Under the pieces are notes generated by a model. The model had not been told where the DNA came from. It was given only the letters and a program-made list of their open reading frames with translations, and searched no databases. A program made the position numbers and the translations under genes. From Tetrapisispora phaffii CBS 4417 (taxonomy: Eukaryota; Ascomycota; Saccharomycetes; Saccharomycetales; Saccharomycetaceae), in contig NC_016524.1 in the NCBI RefSeq assembly GCF_000236905.1, positions 62,001 to 126,000 of the forward strand: a stretch of 64,000 nucleotides of DNA, written 5' to 3'. Positions 41,667 to 51,446 of the stretch are shown piece after piece. Position 1 is the stretch's first letter; every line of letters begins with the position of its first letter.

Positions 41667-42551
41667 ATGTCACAAAACCAAAGAAAAGTGAGCCAACCTT
41701 TAGATTTGCATTCCTTCTCAATCGTTAACAAGCAATCAGAACCTAAAGATACTACAGAAGGACAAGTCGACAAGGATGAACAGAATAGCAATAATGCATT
41801 AGAGAAGAGAGCTACTGATAATTCAGAACACTCTCATTCGCGGAACTCAAGTGATATAAAGTTGAAACCAATTTCTCCCCGAAAAGCAGGGATCCAACTG
41901 CCATTGCCTTTACAGTCTACACCTGTGAAGAATCAAAAACATGAGAGAATGGATTCTAATAAAGAAGAAAATATAATAACGGACGAGACTTATCAAGAGC
42001 TGCTATACAAGTTAGCAACAAAAAAGAGGACAGTTACTGAATTGATAGATCATCTAAAGAAAGAAGAAAAGGAATTAAGAATATTAGAGGATGAAATATC
42101 ACGTTATGCAGAGAAGAAGGGAATCCATAATCAAAACAATATATTAGCATCACCAAGAGGAAAAGGTAATAATGAAATGATTCAATCCTGGGCAAAGCAG
42201 ATTCATAGTGCTATAGATGAAGTAAATAATTCTCCAAATGTCGTCAATGGAAAGAAGAGCATCTCTGATTTCTTTTACAAACAACAAGATAATGAAGTTA
42301 AATCTCGAAACTACAAGGTAGAAAAACCTTTCTTTAAGCAACTCGTAGATAAGTTCTCAGAGTTTACCTTCAACGAAGATGATGAAGAAGAGTTCGATAA
42401 AAGCAGGAATTTAGATGAATATTCCGTTAATAATAACTTCAACTATGAATATGATGAATCAAATATTGATGACGAAGAAGAACCAGAAGGAATATTAAAT
42501 ATTGGACTTCGCAAGCCAAGAGTGTCTAAACCGTTGACCATCAAGAAATAA
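41667..42551 (+). CDS. ACF4: Acf4-like protein
   Basis: Probable counterpart of yeast Acf4 (YJR083C, 309 residues), a poorly characterised protein with a suggested link to the actin cytoskeleton. It has 294 residues. A polar Ser/Lys-rich N-terminus holds a proline patch (ISPRKAGIQLPLPLQSTP). A coiled coil follows (TYQELLYKLATKKRTVTELIDHLKKEEKELRILEDEISRYAEK, about residues 108-150). An aromatic/basic motif near 215-235 (KPFFKQLVDKFSEFTF) leads to an acidic tail. Its place divergent to CSN12 agrees with S. cerevisiae. The call rests on layout, length and synteny. Confidence 0.7.
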   Translation: MSQNQRKVSQPLDLHSFSIVNKQSEPKDTTEGQVDKDEQNSNNALEKRATDNSEHSHSRNSSDIKLKPISPRKAGIQLPLPLQSTPVKNQKHERMDSNKEENIITDETYQELLYKLATKKRTVTELIDHLKKEEKELRILEDEISRYAEKKGIHNQNNILASPRGKGNNEMIQSWAKQIHSAIDEVNNSPNVVNGKKSISDFFYKQQDNEVKSRNYKVEKPFFKQLVDKFSEFTFNEDDEEEFDKSRNLDEYSVNNNFNYEYDESNIDDEEEPEGILNIGLRKPRVSKPLTIKK

Positions 42552-42753
42552 TGAATATCATTGCTAAGTGCACCTTCTTTCTTTGTACCATTAGTATTAA
42601 ATATAATAATCAAAACTTTCAAGATCTCTTATTAAAATCTTTATCATTTTCAGTTAATCTAAATATGACACTATATACACATATTAATTTTTGTATGAGG
42701 TTACATATTTAAATATTCAATCATGAGTTCATTTTGGAGATAAGGGAGTAAAA

Positions 42754-44178
42754 TCATCTATAATTATAACCTATAATTGTTTGAGTTGCTTTTAAGGCTT
42801 CGTACTTTACTCTGGAATCCGAGTGACTCAATAATTGCATTATAACTGATTTACCATTCATTTCCCCCAAAACAATTACACTTTCTGGTAGTAATTCTAC
42901 TACATGTGTAATATCGTTCAAAGCAACTTCAAGTATTATTTTCTTTTGCTTTTCTGAAATATTCTTAACGTTTTCATTTGAAGCAACATTTATTAACAAA
43001 GTGACTAATTTCTTAAATAACTTCCAATTGTCAGCTTTAAATTTATCAATATTGTCAGACCAGAACCCATTGCTGATATGTGGTGGAGACCAACATAATA
43101 ATTTTGAATCAACTTCAGCAATGTATTCATCAAAAGAGGTTAATTCGTTGTATTCAGCCTCTAAAATTTCCTTTAACGTGGAGATATCTTGTTTTAACTC
43201 TTCATCGGAATACTTTCTTTCAGATAAGGATTGCAGTACTTGTAAGGTATTTCCCAGCAACAATAGTTTTTTTATTAATTGTCGATTTCCTTTCACATCC
43301 TTGGAGCAACATTGTAAAATAATTGCAATTGATATTCTAGATATCTTTTCCTTAATCGTAACTTTTACTAACCTTAACAATGTTAAGAAATCAGCCAAAT
43401 ATTCTGTAGTTAATTCATATGCAATGGTATTGTCAAAAGTTAGTAGCCATATCAACAGCAATGAGTAATATTGTAATTGAATACCCAGATTATTTGAGTT
43501 TGTAGCAACTAATCTAGTGTTTGAATCAGGTTGAGTGGCACTTTTAATGATACCGAAAATAGTACCAATATAATTAGCTCTTAGGCTCCAGATGGTTTTA
43601 CGATATTCCTTAACTCCTGCCAGTTCTTGTAACAGTCTCATACACACATATGAGGTGTCCATTTGTTCTTTATTGTGTAATATATCCAAATAACTTTTGT
43701 TACTTAATAATTTTTTGATAAGGTCAATATCATGTGTATCTTTTTGAATTAAGATAGAGACCACATTGAATGCAGTTATTAGACAAGTTTGAGGATCTGT
43801 AGATTGGAATGAAACTTCATAAAGTTGATTAATCAAGGAAGGTGTTTCCTTAAAGACCGCCAATGCATCAGCTGAATATTCTTCTGAAGAGAACAATTCT
43901 GCAATTAAGTTGGTGACGTATTTTTTAGATTCATTGTTTGTTGAGGTTTGTAAAAAATGGATCAGTGAGACAATCATTGACTTATTGACATTGAGCTCAG
44001 ATTCGCCAGAAGTAGGTTTTTTGTTGATTAAAATACTTTCCAATTGTTTGGCGACCGCAACGTCGTTCCCATCGACCTCCGAAGATCTAGCTACAGCATC
44101 CCATGCAACTGAACGTGAACCAATGGCTTTACGAATTTCATTAAAATGGGTACTATCTAACAGAATACTTGTAGACAT
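42754..44178 (-). CDS. VMA13: V-ATPase V1 subunit H
   Basis: Peripheral V1 subunit that activates the assembled vacuolar proton pump and restrains free V1. It has 474 residues (yeast Vma13 478). It is an all-helical, armadillo-like protein with recognisable blocks: YVCMRLLQELAGVKEYRKTIWSLR, LQYYSLLLIWLLTFDNTIAYEL, and the C-terminal CWSPPHISNGFWSDNIDKF and HVVELLPESVIVLGEMNGKS. The last block is especially diagnostic of subunit H. VMA13 (YPR036W) near SRO7 (YPR032W) matches chromosome XVI of S. cerevisiae, so from here the gene order moves to that region. Confidence 0.97.
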   Translation of the reverse strand: MSTSILLDSTHFNEIRKAIGSRSVAWDAVARSSEVDGNDVAVAKQLESILINKKPTSGESELNVNKSMIVSLIHFLQTSTNNESKKYVTNLIAELFSSEEYSADALAVFKETPSLINQLYEVSFQSTDPQTCLITAFNVVSILIQKDTHDIDLIKKLLSNKSYLDILHNKEQMDTSYVCMRLLQELAGVKEYRKTIWSLRANYIGTIFGIIKSATQPDSNTRLVATNSNNLGIQLQYYSLLLIWLLTFDNTIAYELTTEYLADFLTLLRLVKVTIKEKISRISIAIILQCCSKDVKGNRQLIKKLLLLGNTLQVLQSLSERKYSDEELKQDISTLKEILEAEYNELTSFDEYIAEVDSKLLCWSPPHISNGFWSDNIDKFKADNWKLFKKLVTLLINVASNENVKNISEKQKKIILEVALNDITHVVELLPESVIVLGEMNGKSVIMQLLSHSDSRVKYEALKATQTIIGYNYR

Positions 44179-44810
44179 CCTTTTTTTATTAATCCTGCGA
44201 ATGGTTTCCCTGTAATTTTATAATATTTTGGCACCTCACAATTATTAACAAATTTTGAGCTAAATAAAATTTTTTTAAAACCCAATGGATAATAACCAAC
44301 TGATCTTCACGGTAAATGTAACCAAGTGTTCAGTCAACCAACATATACATTACATTATTATAAAATTATAAATTAAATTTAATATCAATTGAGTCCCTCA
44401 ATCTAATTTCAATATTCTGAAATACGCTTGTTGCAAGTTTTTGCAACATTATGCAATATTACCCGTTCAAATATTATCACTAATCACGAGGTGGAATACA
44501 ACGTTCATATTCATGCACACAACTATTTAAGGTAAGGTCTTATGAAGGTAAGGTCTATGTTTCTGGTCGATATACTACATTACACACTACTTTGAATACA
44601 CCATTTAACAGCTGTGATCGTAAAGCTAACAAATTAATTGCGAAGTTTGTTTCATATCGTTGTGAAATTACAAACCAGGGAGGAGTCTGTTTGGTTTTCA
44701 CTTGCTTGCATATCTCGAGATAAAAGTTGGTGATTATTCCGATTCGTATTTATTAAATATACATCTATGTATGTAAGTAGATGTGCAGTTAATACGATAG
44801 TTACACTTAT
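44179..44810. other. Intergenic VMA13-SRO7
   Basis: About 630 bp containing the VMA13 promoter and the SRO7 3' region. A 12-bp direct repeat AAGGTAAGGTCT lies at about 44530-44558. NTO1 and other chromosome XVI neighbours are absent. No gene is recognised. Confidence 0.5.
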
Positions 44811-47800
44811 TCAGATACCTATAGCACTTTTCATTAAATCTTTGCTTGTATCTTCCACTGCTTCGTTAAGCGAGTTACCGAGAGCTGTTGTATATTCATT
44901 AAATTGACTTTCAACGTAGTCATACTGTGTCTCTACAGTTCTGGTAACTGCTTTAATAACATCATACCCACCACTTCTTTGTGTGTGTCTGACAGGGGAC
45001 TTGTACGTCATATCCTCTGGTCTGTACTTGCCACCTTCTTCGATCGCCTTTTGGTTAGATTTCTTTGGTGGGGCCAATGTTATAGTACCTTTTGCAATTT
45101 CACTTTCTTTGTACTTAGATGGAGGTCTTTTCTTGCCACTCAATACTTCAGAGAGCTGATCATCTGTAACATATACGGTACCTCTAGCCCATTGCATTGA
45201 GTTAACCTGAGGTCTATATGGGATATGCAAGGTTGGGTTATATAATGTATCCGGTTGAGGTTTGCTGTTAGAGTCTCTTCCAGTTTTAGGGCTTTCTAGG
45301 CCAGCAGCTTTTTGATCTACTGTAGAATATAAGCCTGCAGAATGCGTCCCATTTCTGATAATAATATCACCGTTTGTCAATACGCTACATTCCGGAATGT
45401 ATTTGGCTTGCGTAGCAGATCCAATGTGCATAGTTTTGACATCTTTCAAATCAGGTGTTGATAATACCTTCACATCTCCATTAGCTAACATTGAAACTAG
45501 TACAGTAGCTAGTTTATTGTCACCTTTACTTCCAATATATGGTATAAAAGAAAGAGATGAAGATAATACAGGATATTTGAACGTTTTGCCAGAATCTTTC
45601 GATTTACCAAGTTTAACCGTTCTTGCATCCATTGATGTCACAACAAACACAGTGCCAGGGATTGGTATACCAGAGCTCAATTGATCCATCTTTGCAATTG
45701 TAGCTGAACAGTTTTGACCGTTGGATTTATCTACAGCACCGATATATAACACTGGAGCAGGTTCGTTCGTTTTAGTAACTTCTATCAATTCTACGGAGAA
45801 TCTACTGCCTCCAGCTGGTAAAATCTTGTAAGTAAATAATTCACCACTATCACTACCAGCTAGCATAAGTATGCTAGAGTATCCATCAGTTCCGTACTCC
45901 ATTATACAAAATTCTATTGCAGTGATAGTTTTTCCATTTATTTTTGAAGAATTTACATTTCCAAAATACATAGTAGCAGGTCCCCTTCTATCAATAACAA
46001 TGACAGAGCCATCTTGATATGCTATACCAACAAAACCAATACCGCTATTCTTTAGAGCAGTTACTTTACCTCGACATGCATGAACAGCAGTACTGGGTAG
46101 AAAACCTTTCTTTATACTTGTTGATGCTCTATCTCTGACATCAACTAATACTTCATCCGAATCATTTAATGAAAACCTTCTTAACTTAATTTCAAGAGCC
46201 TTATCCGTATTTCCATCTGGAATAAAGTATTGATTCATTTCATATTTAAATAGAATCACATTTCCAGATTCAACAGATACTGCTAATTCTAAGGTATCAG
46301 GTGAAAATGAAATATTAGTAACGGCTAAACCTTGAGATGTATTTATAATGCTACCTAAATTAACTTCAAACACAGAATTATCTTCTAATTCCTTTTGTGA
46401 TGCGTCCCAAATTCTAACAGTGCCATTAACATGACCCGTAGCAATTGCAGAACGAATTGTCTGAAGTCTCATTTCTTTCTTCGAAGCCAAACCACCTTTT
46501 AATAAACCTTGTTCATTTCTTTGAGAAGTCATCATACCTAACCATAGCTTTTTAGGAACAGAAATTCCTGTAATCATCGTGACTGGAGGTCTTAACCAAC
46601 ACAAATTTTGAGGTAACAATGAAGCTTTGGTGGTGAAAAGCCCCTTTGGAAATATCATAGTACCAAGTTCACCATTATCAAAGAGCAACAGTATTATAGC
46701 TGGATCATGGCAACCAGCAAAAAATGGAGATGCTCTTGGGATAGGAAGCATATCAATTATATTTCCTTGTTGTATTAAAGGCACTATTTTTTGACCTCTG
46801 GGTTTCGAATAATATTTTTTCATACCGTCATAAGTGGTTACTGTGTAAGAAGGGGTACCACCAAAGTCAAATATAATCAGATTTTGATTATTGTCGGAGC
46901 CCATGGTACTACTCGAAGATTGATAAGCTATTGCTAAAGAAGTATACTCTGGGTTGTTTGCACAGACCCATTTAGCTTTCAAAACCTTGGGAATTCCTAC
47001 AGGGGCAGCCTTTTGTAAACCTATTTGAGGTTTATTAATCTGAGTTTCAAGTATAGTTCTAGCTAAAATTAATTTACCAGTATTTGCATCCCAAAAACAC
47101 AAAGAATTATCTTCATGTATAGTCAAAATATGCAGAGAATTAGGATGAAACAGAGATTGAATAACTTTAGGATAACGTGTTTCCTTTGTATTAAATGAAT
47201 AGTCTCCACCTGGTGCATCTGGAGGTAGTTCATATATAAAGTGTTGTTTGACAGTATTTTCAATCAATGAAAAAATTATTGTAGATTGCTCATAAGAAAT
47301 CAAAACCGTACCAATATCTCTTGGATTCCATTGAATCGACACAATTGGTGATATAGCACTTTGTTTAAAGAAATTTAACTTTTGTATATTATCAACCCTA
47401 AATTCACACATTTGATCACGGTCAACATCATACGCCAACAAAGTACCACTCTGCAACCCCATCAAAATCCAATCCAAAGAAGGATCAGTTTCAACAGATA
47501 TTAGTTTACCTGGAGCGAAAACTGAAGTCAATATTTGTTTTGAATATAAAGAGATTATAGTAATAATATCCTTGGAAGAGATCACAAGTAAGTAAATACC
47601 TTTAACAAATCTCAACTCTTTAATAGTGTCTTTACCTTCGAAAGACATAACTACTTCCACTTCTTTATTACCAAATATATGTACATCTTTAGAGGTTGTA
47701 GCTACTGCTAGTAAACCTTGAGTTTGTTCAAACGCCATAGTAGTAATAGTACCACGTATACCTGACAAAGACACTTGCTGTGTATGAAAAATTCTCGACA

Positions 47801-47999
47801 TACCTGAGTTAATAGTTGGTACCTCAGTAATCGTAGACGACTTGAATGCATGTCTCATACTCTTAAACTTAGAACCAGATGATGGATTCTCAGATTGCTC
47901 ATTATTATCATTTCCCTTTTTCTGATTCACAGCTTCTTTAGCATTTGCATCATTATTACTCGAGTGTTTCAAAACACTCTTGAACTTATTCTTAAACAT
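44811..47999 (-). CDS. SRO7: Lgl-family exocytosis regulator Sro7/Sro77
   Basis: Tomosyn/lethal-giant-larvae homologue that binds the t-SNARE Sec9, the exocyst and Sec4 to promote polarised exocytosis. It has 1062 residues (yeast Sro7 1033, Sro77 1010). A Ser/Lys-rich N-terminus leads to the two seven-bladed WD40 beta-propellers, with segments such as SGIRGTITTMAFEQTQGLLAVATTSKDVHIFG, HILTIHEDNSLCFWDANTGKLI and ATGHVNGTVRIWDASQKE. The C-terminal part (about 960-1060) has the basic HTQRSGGYDVIKAVTRTVE tail near the autoinhibitory region. RTG3 and SFT2 beside it agree with the paired YPR030-032/YBL101-106 regions. Confidence 0.95.
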   Translation of the reverse strand: MFKNKFKSVLKHSSNNDANAKEAVNQKKGNDNNEQSENPSSGSKFKSMRHAFKSSTITEVPTINSGMSRIFHTQQVSLSGIRGTITTMAFEQTQGLLAVATTSKDVHIFGNKEVEVVMSFEGKDTIKELRFVKGIYLLVISSKDIITIISLYSKQILTSVFAPGKLISVETDPSLDWILMGLQSGTLLAYDVDRDQMCEFRVDNIQKLNFFKQSAISPIVSIQWNPRDIGTVLISYEQSTIIFSLIENTVKQHFIYELPPDAPGGDYSFNTKETRYPKVIQSLFHPNSLHILTIHEDNSLCFWDANTGKLILARTILETQINKPQIGLQKAAPVGIPKVLKAKWVCANNPEYTSLAIAYQSSSSTMGSDNNQNLIIFDFGGTPSYTVTTYDGMKKYYSKPRGQKIVPLIQQGNIIDMLPIPRASPFFAGCHDPAIILLLFDNGELGTMIFPKGLFTTKASLLPQNLCWLRPPVTMITGISVPKKLWLGMMTSQRNEQGLLKGGLASKKEMRLQTIRSAIATGHVNGTVRIWDASQKELEDNSVFEVNLGSIINTSQGLAVTNISFSPDTLELAVSVESGNVILFKYEMNQYFIPDGNTDKALEIKLRRFSLNDSDEVLVDVRDRASTSIKKGFLPSTAVHACRGKVTALKNSGIGFVGIAYQDGSVIVIDRRGPATMYFGNVNSSKINGKTITAIEFCIMEYGTDGYSSILMLAGSDSGELFTYKILPAGGSRFSVELIEVTKTNEPAPVLYIGAVDKSNGQNCSATIAKMDQLSSGIPIPGTVFVVTSMDARTVKLGKSKDSGKTFKYPVLSSSLSFIPYIGSKGDNKLATVLVSMLANGDVKVLSTPDLKDVKTMHIGSATQAKYIPECSVLTNGDIIIRNGTHSAGLYSTVDQKAAGLESPKTGRDSNSKPQPDTLYNPTLHIPYRPQVNSMQWARGTVYVTDDQLSEVLSGKKRPPSKYKESEIAKGTITLAPPKKSNQKAIEEGGKYRPEDMTYKSPVRHTQRSGGYDVIKAVTRTVETQYDYVESQFNEYTTALGNSLNEAVEDTSKDLMKSAIGI

Positions 48000-48393
48000 A
48001 GCAAACTCAATACGTTATATTTATCAACTTGTCTATAAGCTGCAAACATAAGATTATAAACAGTAACTTGTGTTCAACAAATAATTATCAAGGGATTCGT
48101 TTAAGTAAATTGTGATGTTTGTTTTAAATAGTGAGGCTTACTCTTATATTCAGTTTCCGGTTATATACATTTGTCCGCGTACTAGTAAGAAGGTCATTGA
48201 AAGATTACTACAAGTTTGTGTTAGAAACTTGTTTTGTAATGATCCAAAAGTATTGATATTATGCTATATAGTATTGTAAAATATTTTGATTCATTAATTA
48301 CAGAAATTACATGTGTAAGAGATTATGCGAGTTTTCGATGTATTGGCCTATTAGATTGTTGCCTTTATTATATTGTTAGTTGATCGCTGTAAC
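48000..48393. other. Intergenic SRO7-RTG3
   Basis: About 390 bp of SRO7 promoter and RTG3 3' region; nothing specific is recognised. Confidence 0.5.
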
Positions 48394-49848
48394 TTAAATA
48401 GCATCAAATTCTAATAGATAGTCAGCAGGAGTAGTACCGTCCTGTCCCACGTTGTAGGTTAATTGTGCATTATCTTCTGCTTCAATTAGAGCTCCCGATA
48501 AGTATTGATTTAGATTGTCGTTCGCAAAATCATCGCTTTGACTTTGTTGATACTGTTGATACTGAGCCGTATTGGCAGGTTGTTGTAGGGATGCTTCACC
48601 AGGATACAGGTTATGATCAGCTTCAAGAATAAATTTTTCGAGATGTGGATTAGCATTAGATGTTACTCGGGCATCGATTATTTTTTCTGTAGAAAAGGTC
48701 ATGGAATTATCATCTACTTCTAATTTCACTTCATTAGAATTGTCAAACAGACTCTTATCTGTCTCATTTACATGATTCAACTCTTGCAACTTGAGTAGCA
48801 ATTTTTTTTTCCTGTAATGTTGAGCTTCGACTACATTTTTCAGGAATTCTAAATATTCTACTGTTTTGTATAAAATTGTACCTTTATTTGCTTTTATTTT
48901 CTTGCCAGTAGCTGCATCATACATAAAGAGTGAAGGTGGCACTAATTTTCCTAACTCTTTGATCTTCTCCTTGATAAGTTCACGCCTCCTCCTCTCAACA
49001 GCGTTATGGAATTCTCTTTTACGTTTTCGTTTCTCTTCCGCAGACATATGTGAAACCATTTTATTTGGAACACTTGAACTTGGAGCTGCACTTGACGACC
49101 CTGATACACCTGGCGATATTGTTGCTTCAAATTTTGAGATGCTATTTACAGAACTTGGAGTCATTGCGTTGTTATAATCTGGATTTATAAGGCTAGGTTG
49201 TCGTAGCGATGATGATAAATAATTACCAGTCCTCAATGAAGTGCTTAGTGATCTCATGGAATTGAGATTCGATGTGTTATTGACATTAAAACTATTATTA
49301 CTAGTATTAATCCCACTACCATTATAACTGAATGCTTGTGGTTGATAGGAACCGGAATTTATATCAGAATGGATACTAGATCCCAATGAGGAAGCCAGGT
49401 CAATTCCAGGCTGCATTGCTTCTTTGGCAAATAAAAAATCCGTAGTTTCTATTCCAGGGATATTATCGATGTTGTCATTATATTGATCAAGATTGCTCCT
49501 CATAATCCTATCATTATTACTTATAGAGTTTTGATGATTCATACTATTGAAAATCTCACTCACGTCGTTACCATTTGAATTCGCAAAAATGTCATCTAAA
49601 AATCTAGTTTCACCGCCCATATTTTCTAAATTGAAACTGTTAGCATTGTTTGCTTCCAAACCACGGTTATGAACATTATCAGTCTTATCTCTTGCCATAT
49701 AATTCATGTCGCTTATTAAATTATATGATGCATTCTCGATATCATCAGATGGTGTATTTTCATTATAGCTGGAATTATTTTCTGCACCTAACTGCTTATC
49801 GTGGTGCTGTTTATTATTTAAATATTGATTAATCAGATTTTGATCCAT
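48394..49848 (-). CDS. RTG3: bHLH-zip transcription factor Rtg3
   Basis: Basic helix-loop-helix leucine-zipper factor of the mitochondrial retrograde pathway, acting with Rtg1 on R-box (GTCAC) sites. It has 484 residues (yeast 486). The N-terminal half is Asn/Ser-rich. The bHLH domain occupies about residues 270-340: basic region KRKREFHNAVERRRR with the DNA-contacting His281, Glu285 and Arg289, a long loop (PPSLFMYDAATGKKIKANKG) and helix 2 (TILYKTVEYLEFLKNV). The zipper region RKKKLLLKLQELNHV follows. The long loop with PPSLF is typical of Rtg3. It is divergent from SFT2, as YBL103C is from YBL102W. Confidence 0.96.
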   Translation of the reverse strand: MDQNLINQYLNNKQHHDKQLGAENNSSYNENTPSDDIENASYNLISDMNYMARDKTDNVHNRGLEANNANSFNLENMGGETRFLDDIFANSNGNDVSEIFNSMNHQNSISNNDRIMRSNLDQYNDNIDNIPGIETTDFLFAKEAMQPGIDLASSLGSSIHSDINSGSYQPQAFSYNGSGINTSNNSFNVNNTSNLNSMRSLSTSLRTGNYLSSSLRQPSLINPDYNNAMTPSSVNSISKFEATISPGVSGSSSAAPSSSVPNKMVSHMSAEEKRKRKREFHNAVERRRRELIKEKIKELGKLVPPSLFMYDAATGKKIKANKGTILYKTVEYLEFLKNVVEAQHYRKKKLLLKLQELNHVNETDKSLFDNSNEVKLEVDDNSMTFSTEKIIDARVTSNANPHLEKFILEADHNLYPGEASLQQPANTAQYQQYQQSQSDDFANDNLNQYLSGALIEAEDNAQLTYNVGQDGTTPADYLLEFDAI

Positions 49849-50628
49849 TGTTTGTTATGTGTTCAAAAATACAAAAAAAAAAAACCACGAAAAAACTGGA
49901 AGTTAACAAGTTCAATATATTACTATGTGCGTATAAATAAAAATCCTGTAATAATTGGATAACGTTATTTGTTCTTTTTATGATAACTAGCCCAATAGAA
50001 CTTCCTTCTTATGAAAGACCAGAACTCACAAGTATAATAGCAAATCCCTCTCTTTGCACACTTTAAATTGTCACTATTTGTTGACCAGAGGTTGACAGTT
50101 CGCAGAAATTCAATGCTTTAACCACTTGGACTTTCAGTTATAATAAACTAAGAAGTAAATCAATTGCATAACTCATCAGTTGAGTCTTAATGAATTGTGC
50201 CTTAGTCATTTTTCTTATTTCAAAATAAGTTTCCAACTTTTTAAATTTTAAATCTTGATTCATTGGAGATCACGTGGGTTTCACGTGACGTGTAATGTAT
50301 ATTTCATTTTGAAGGTTGTAACGTTCAATGATTAAAGTACAATTGGAAACTAAGTTTGACATTAGAAGGGTGCCATCAGTACTTATAAGAGAGCTCCTAA
50401 ATAGTCTATTGATTACTTGATGCGTCTTTTGATCACATCCATGCAGATCACCAAAATTATCTATACTGTGTCGAGGCGCTGAGTATTATATTATTACCCA
50501 ATTACCATTGACTTTTCTTCTCGTATTAAAACATACACGTATATAAAGGCTACTTCTACCGGAATATTGTTCTTTTATTAAGACATTCAAATTGTTACAT
50601 TTTTTGATTACAGTGAACTTTCAATAAT
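49849..50628. other. Divergent promoter RTG3/SFT2
   Basis: About 780 bp of shared promoter with a poly-A run at 49871-49883 and two CACGTG boxes at 50271-50287 (listed separately). No gene is recognised. Confidence 0.6.
50271..50287. promoter_or_regulatory. Paired E-boxes in the RTG3/SFT2 promoter
   Basis: Two CACGTG hexamers lie at 50271-50276 and 50282-50287, 11 bp apart (one helical turn). The second is in TCACGTGAC, which contains GTCAC (the Rtg1/Rtg3 R-box) on the minus strand, 50285-50289. CACGTGA is also the Cbf1 core, so the binding protein is undecided. Confidence 0.5.
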
Positions 50629-51285
50629 ATGGCTGATTTAAACCCTAACGATAGCGGCCTACGTGATTCTTTGAATAAGTGGTACAGCTCCCGTACCGAT
50701 GCAGCAGCAGCTGCTGCCGAAGGATCTGTATCCGGTAATGTCAGAGGGTTTTTCTCTACTTTCTCAGATTCTGTCAATTCAACTGCTCAAGACGTCTATT
50801 CTCGTTTACCTTTGACTAATCAAGATTTATCACAAACAGAAGAACCTTCATGGTTTGCTCTATCAAGAACAGAAAGATTATTATTGTTTATAGCATGTCT
50901 ATTAGGTTCTATTGCCTGCTTCACGTTATGTATATTTTTATTCCCTGTGTTGGCAATTAAACCAAGAAAATTCGGTTTGTTATGGACAATGGGTTCATTA
51001 TTATTCATTTTAGCATTTGGGTTTTTCATGGGACCGATTGCATACATTAAGCATTTAACGTCAAGGGAAAGATTACCTTTCACTGTCTTCTTTTTCAGTA
51101 CCTGTTTCTTAACAATTTATTTCGCTGCATTTGTTAAGTCTTCATTATTAACCATGCCATGTGCCGTACTAGAATTAATAGCCGTTGTATATTATGCTAT
51201 TTCATATTTTCCATTTGGAAGAGCAGGGTTGTCAATGTTGAGTTCCTTCGGTTTAAGCAGAGCTAGAGGGGCCTTAAATATATAA
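50629..51285 (+). CDS. SFT2: Golgi membrane traffic protein Sft2
   Basis: Four-span Golgi membrane protein implicated in fusion of endosome-derived vesicles with the late Golgi, genetically linked to the SNARE Sed5. It has 218 residues (yeast 215). A cytosolic N-terminus (about 1-80) precedes the conserved LSRTERLLLFIACLLGSIACFTLC membrane hairpin. Three further spans follow, including KFGLLWTMGSLLFILAFGFFMGP and FTVFFFSTCFLTIYFAAFV, then YYAISYFPFGRAGLSML near the C-terminus. The spacing and blocks are diagnostic. A run of alanines near residue 25 is a local expansion. Confidence 0.96.
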   Translation: MADLNPNDSGLRDSLNKWYSSRTDAAAAAAEGSVSGNVRGFFSTFSDSVNSTAQDVYSRLPLTNQDLSQTEEPSWFALSRTERLLLFIACLLGSIACFTLCIFLFPVLAIKPRKFGLLWTMGSLLFILAFGFFMGPIAYIKHLTSRERLPFTVFFFSTCFLTIYFAAFVKSSLLTMPCAVLELIAVVYYAISYFPFGRAGLSMLSSFGLSRARGALNI

Positions 51286-51446
51286 TAGAGAGACTGCATC
51301 TATTTTATGTATCACTATGTAAAATTCGAAAATGTAAATAAATAAAATTATTTGATGGAATATTAATGCACAATTTAAATATATGTATGATCGCAGTTAC
51401 ATGGTATCTATATGCTTCTTTAGGGGAGAAAACATCATGAATGTAA

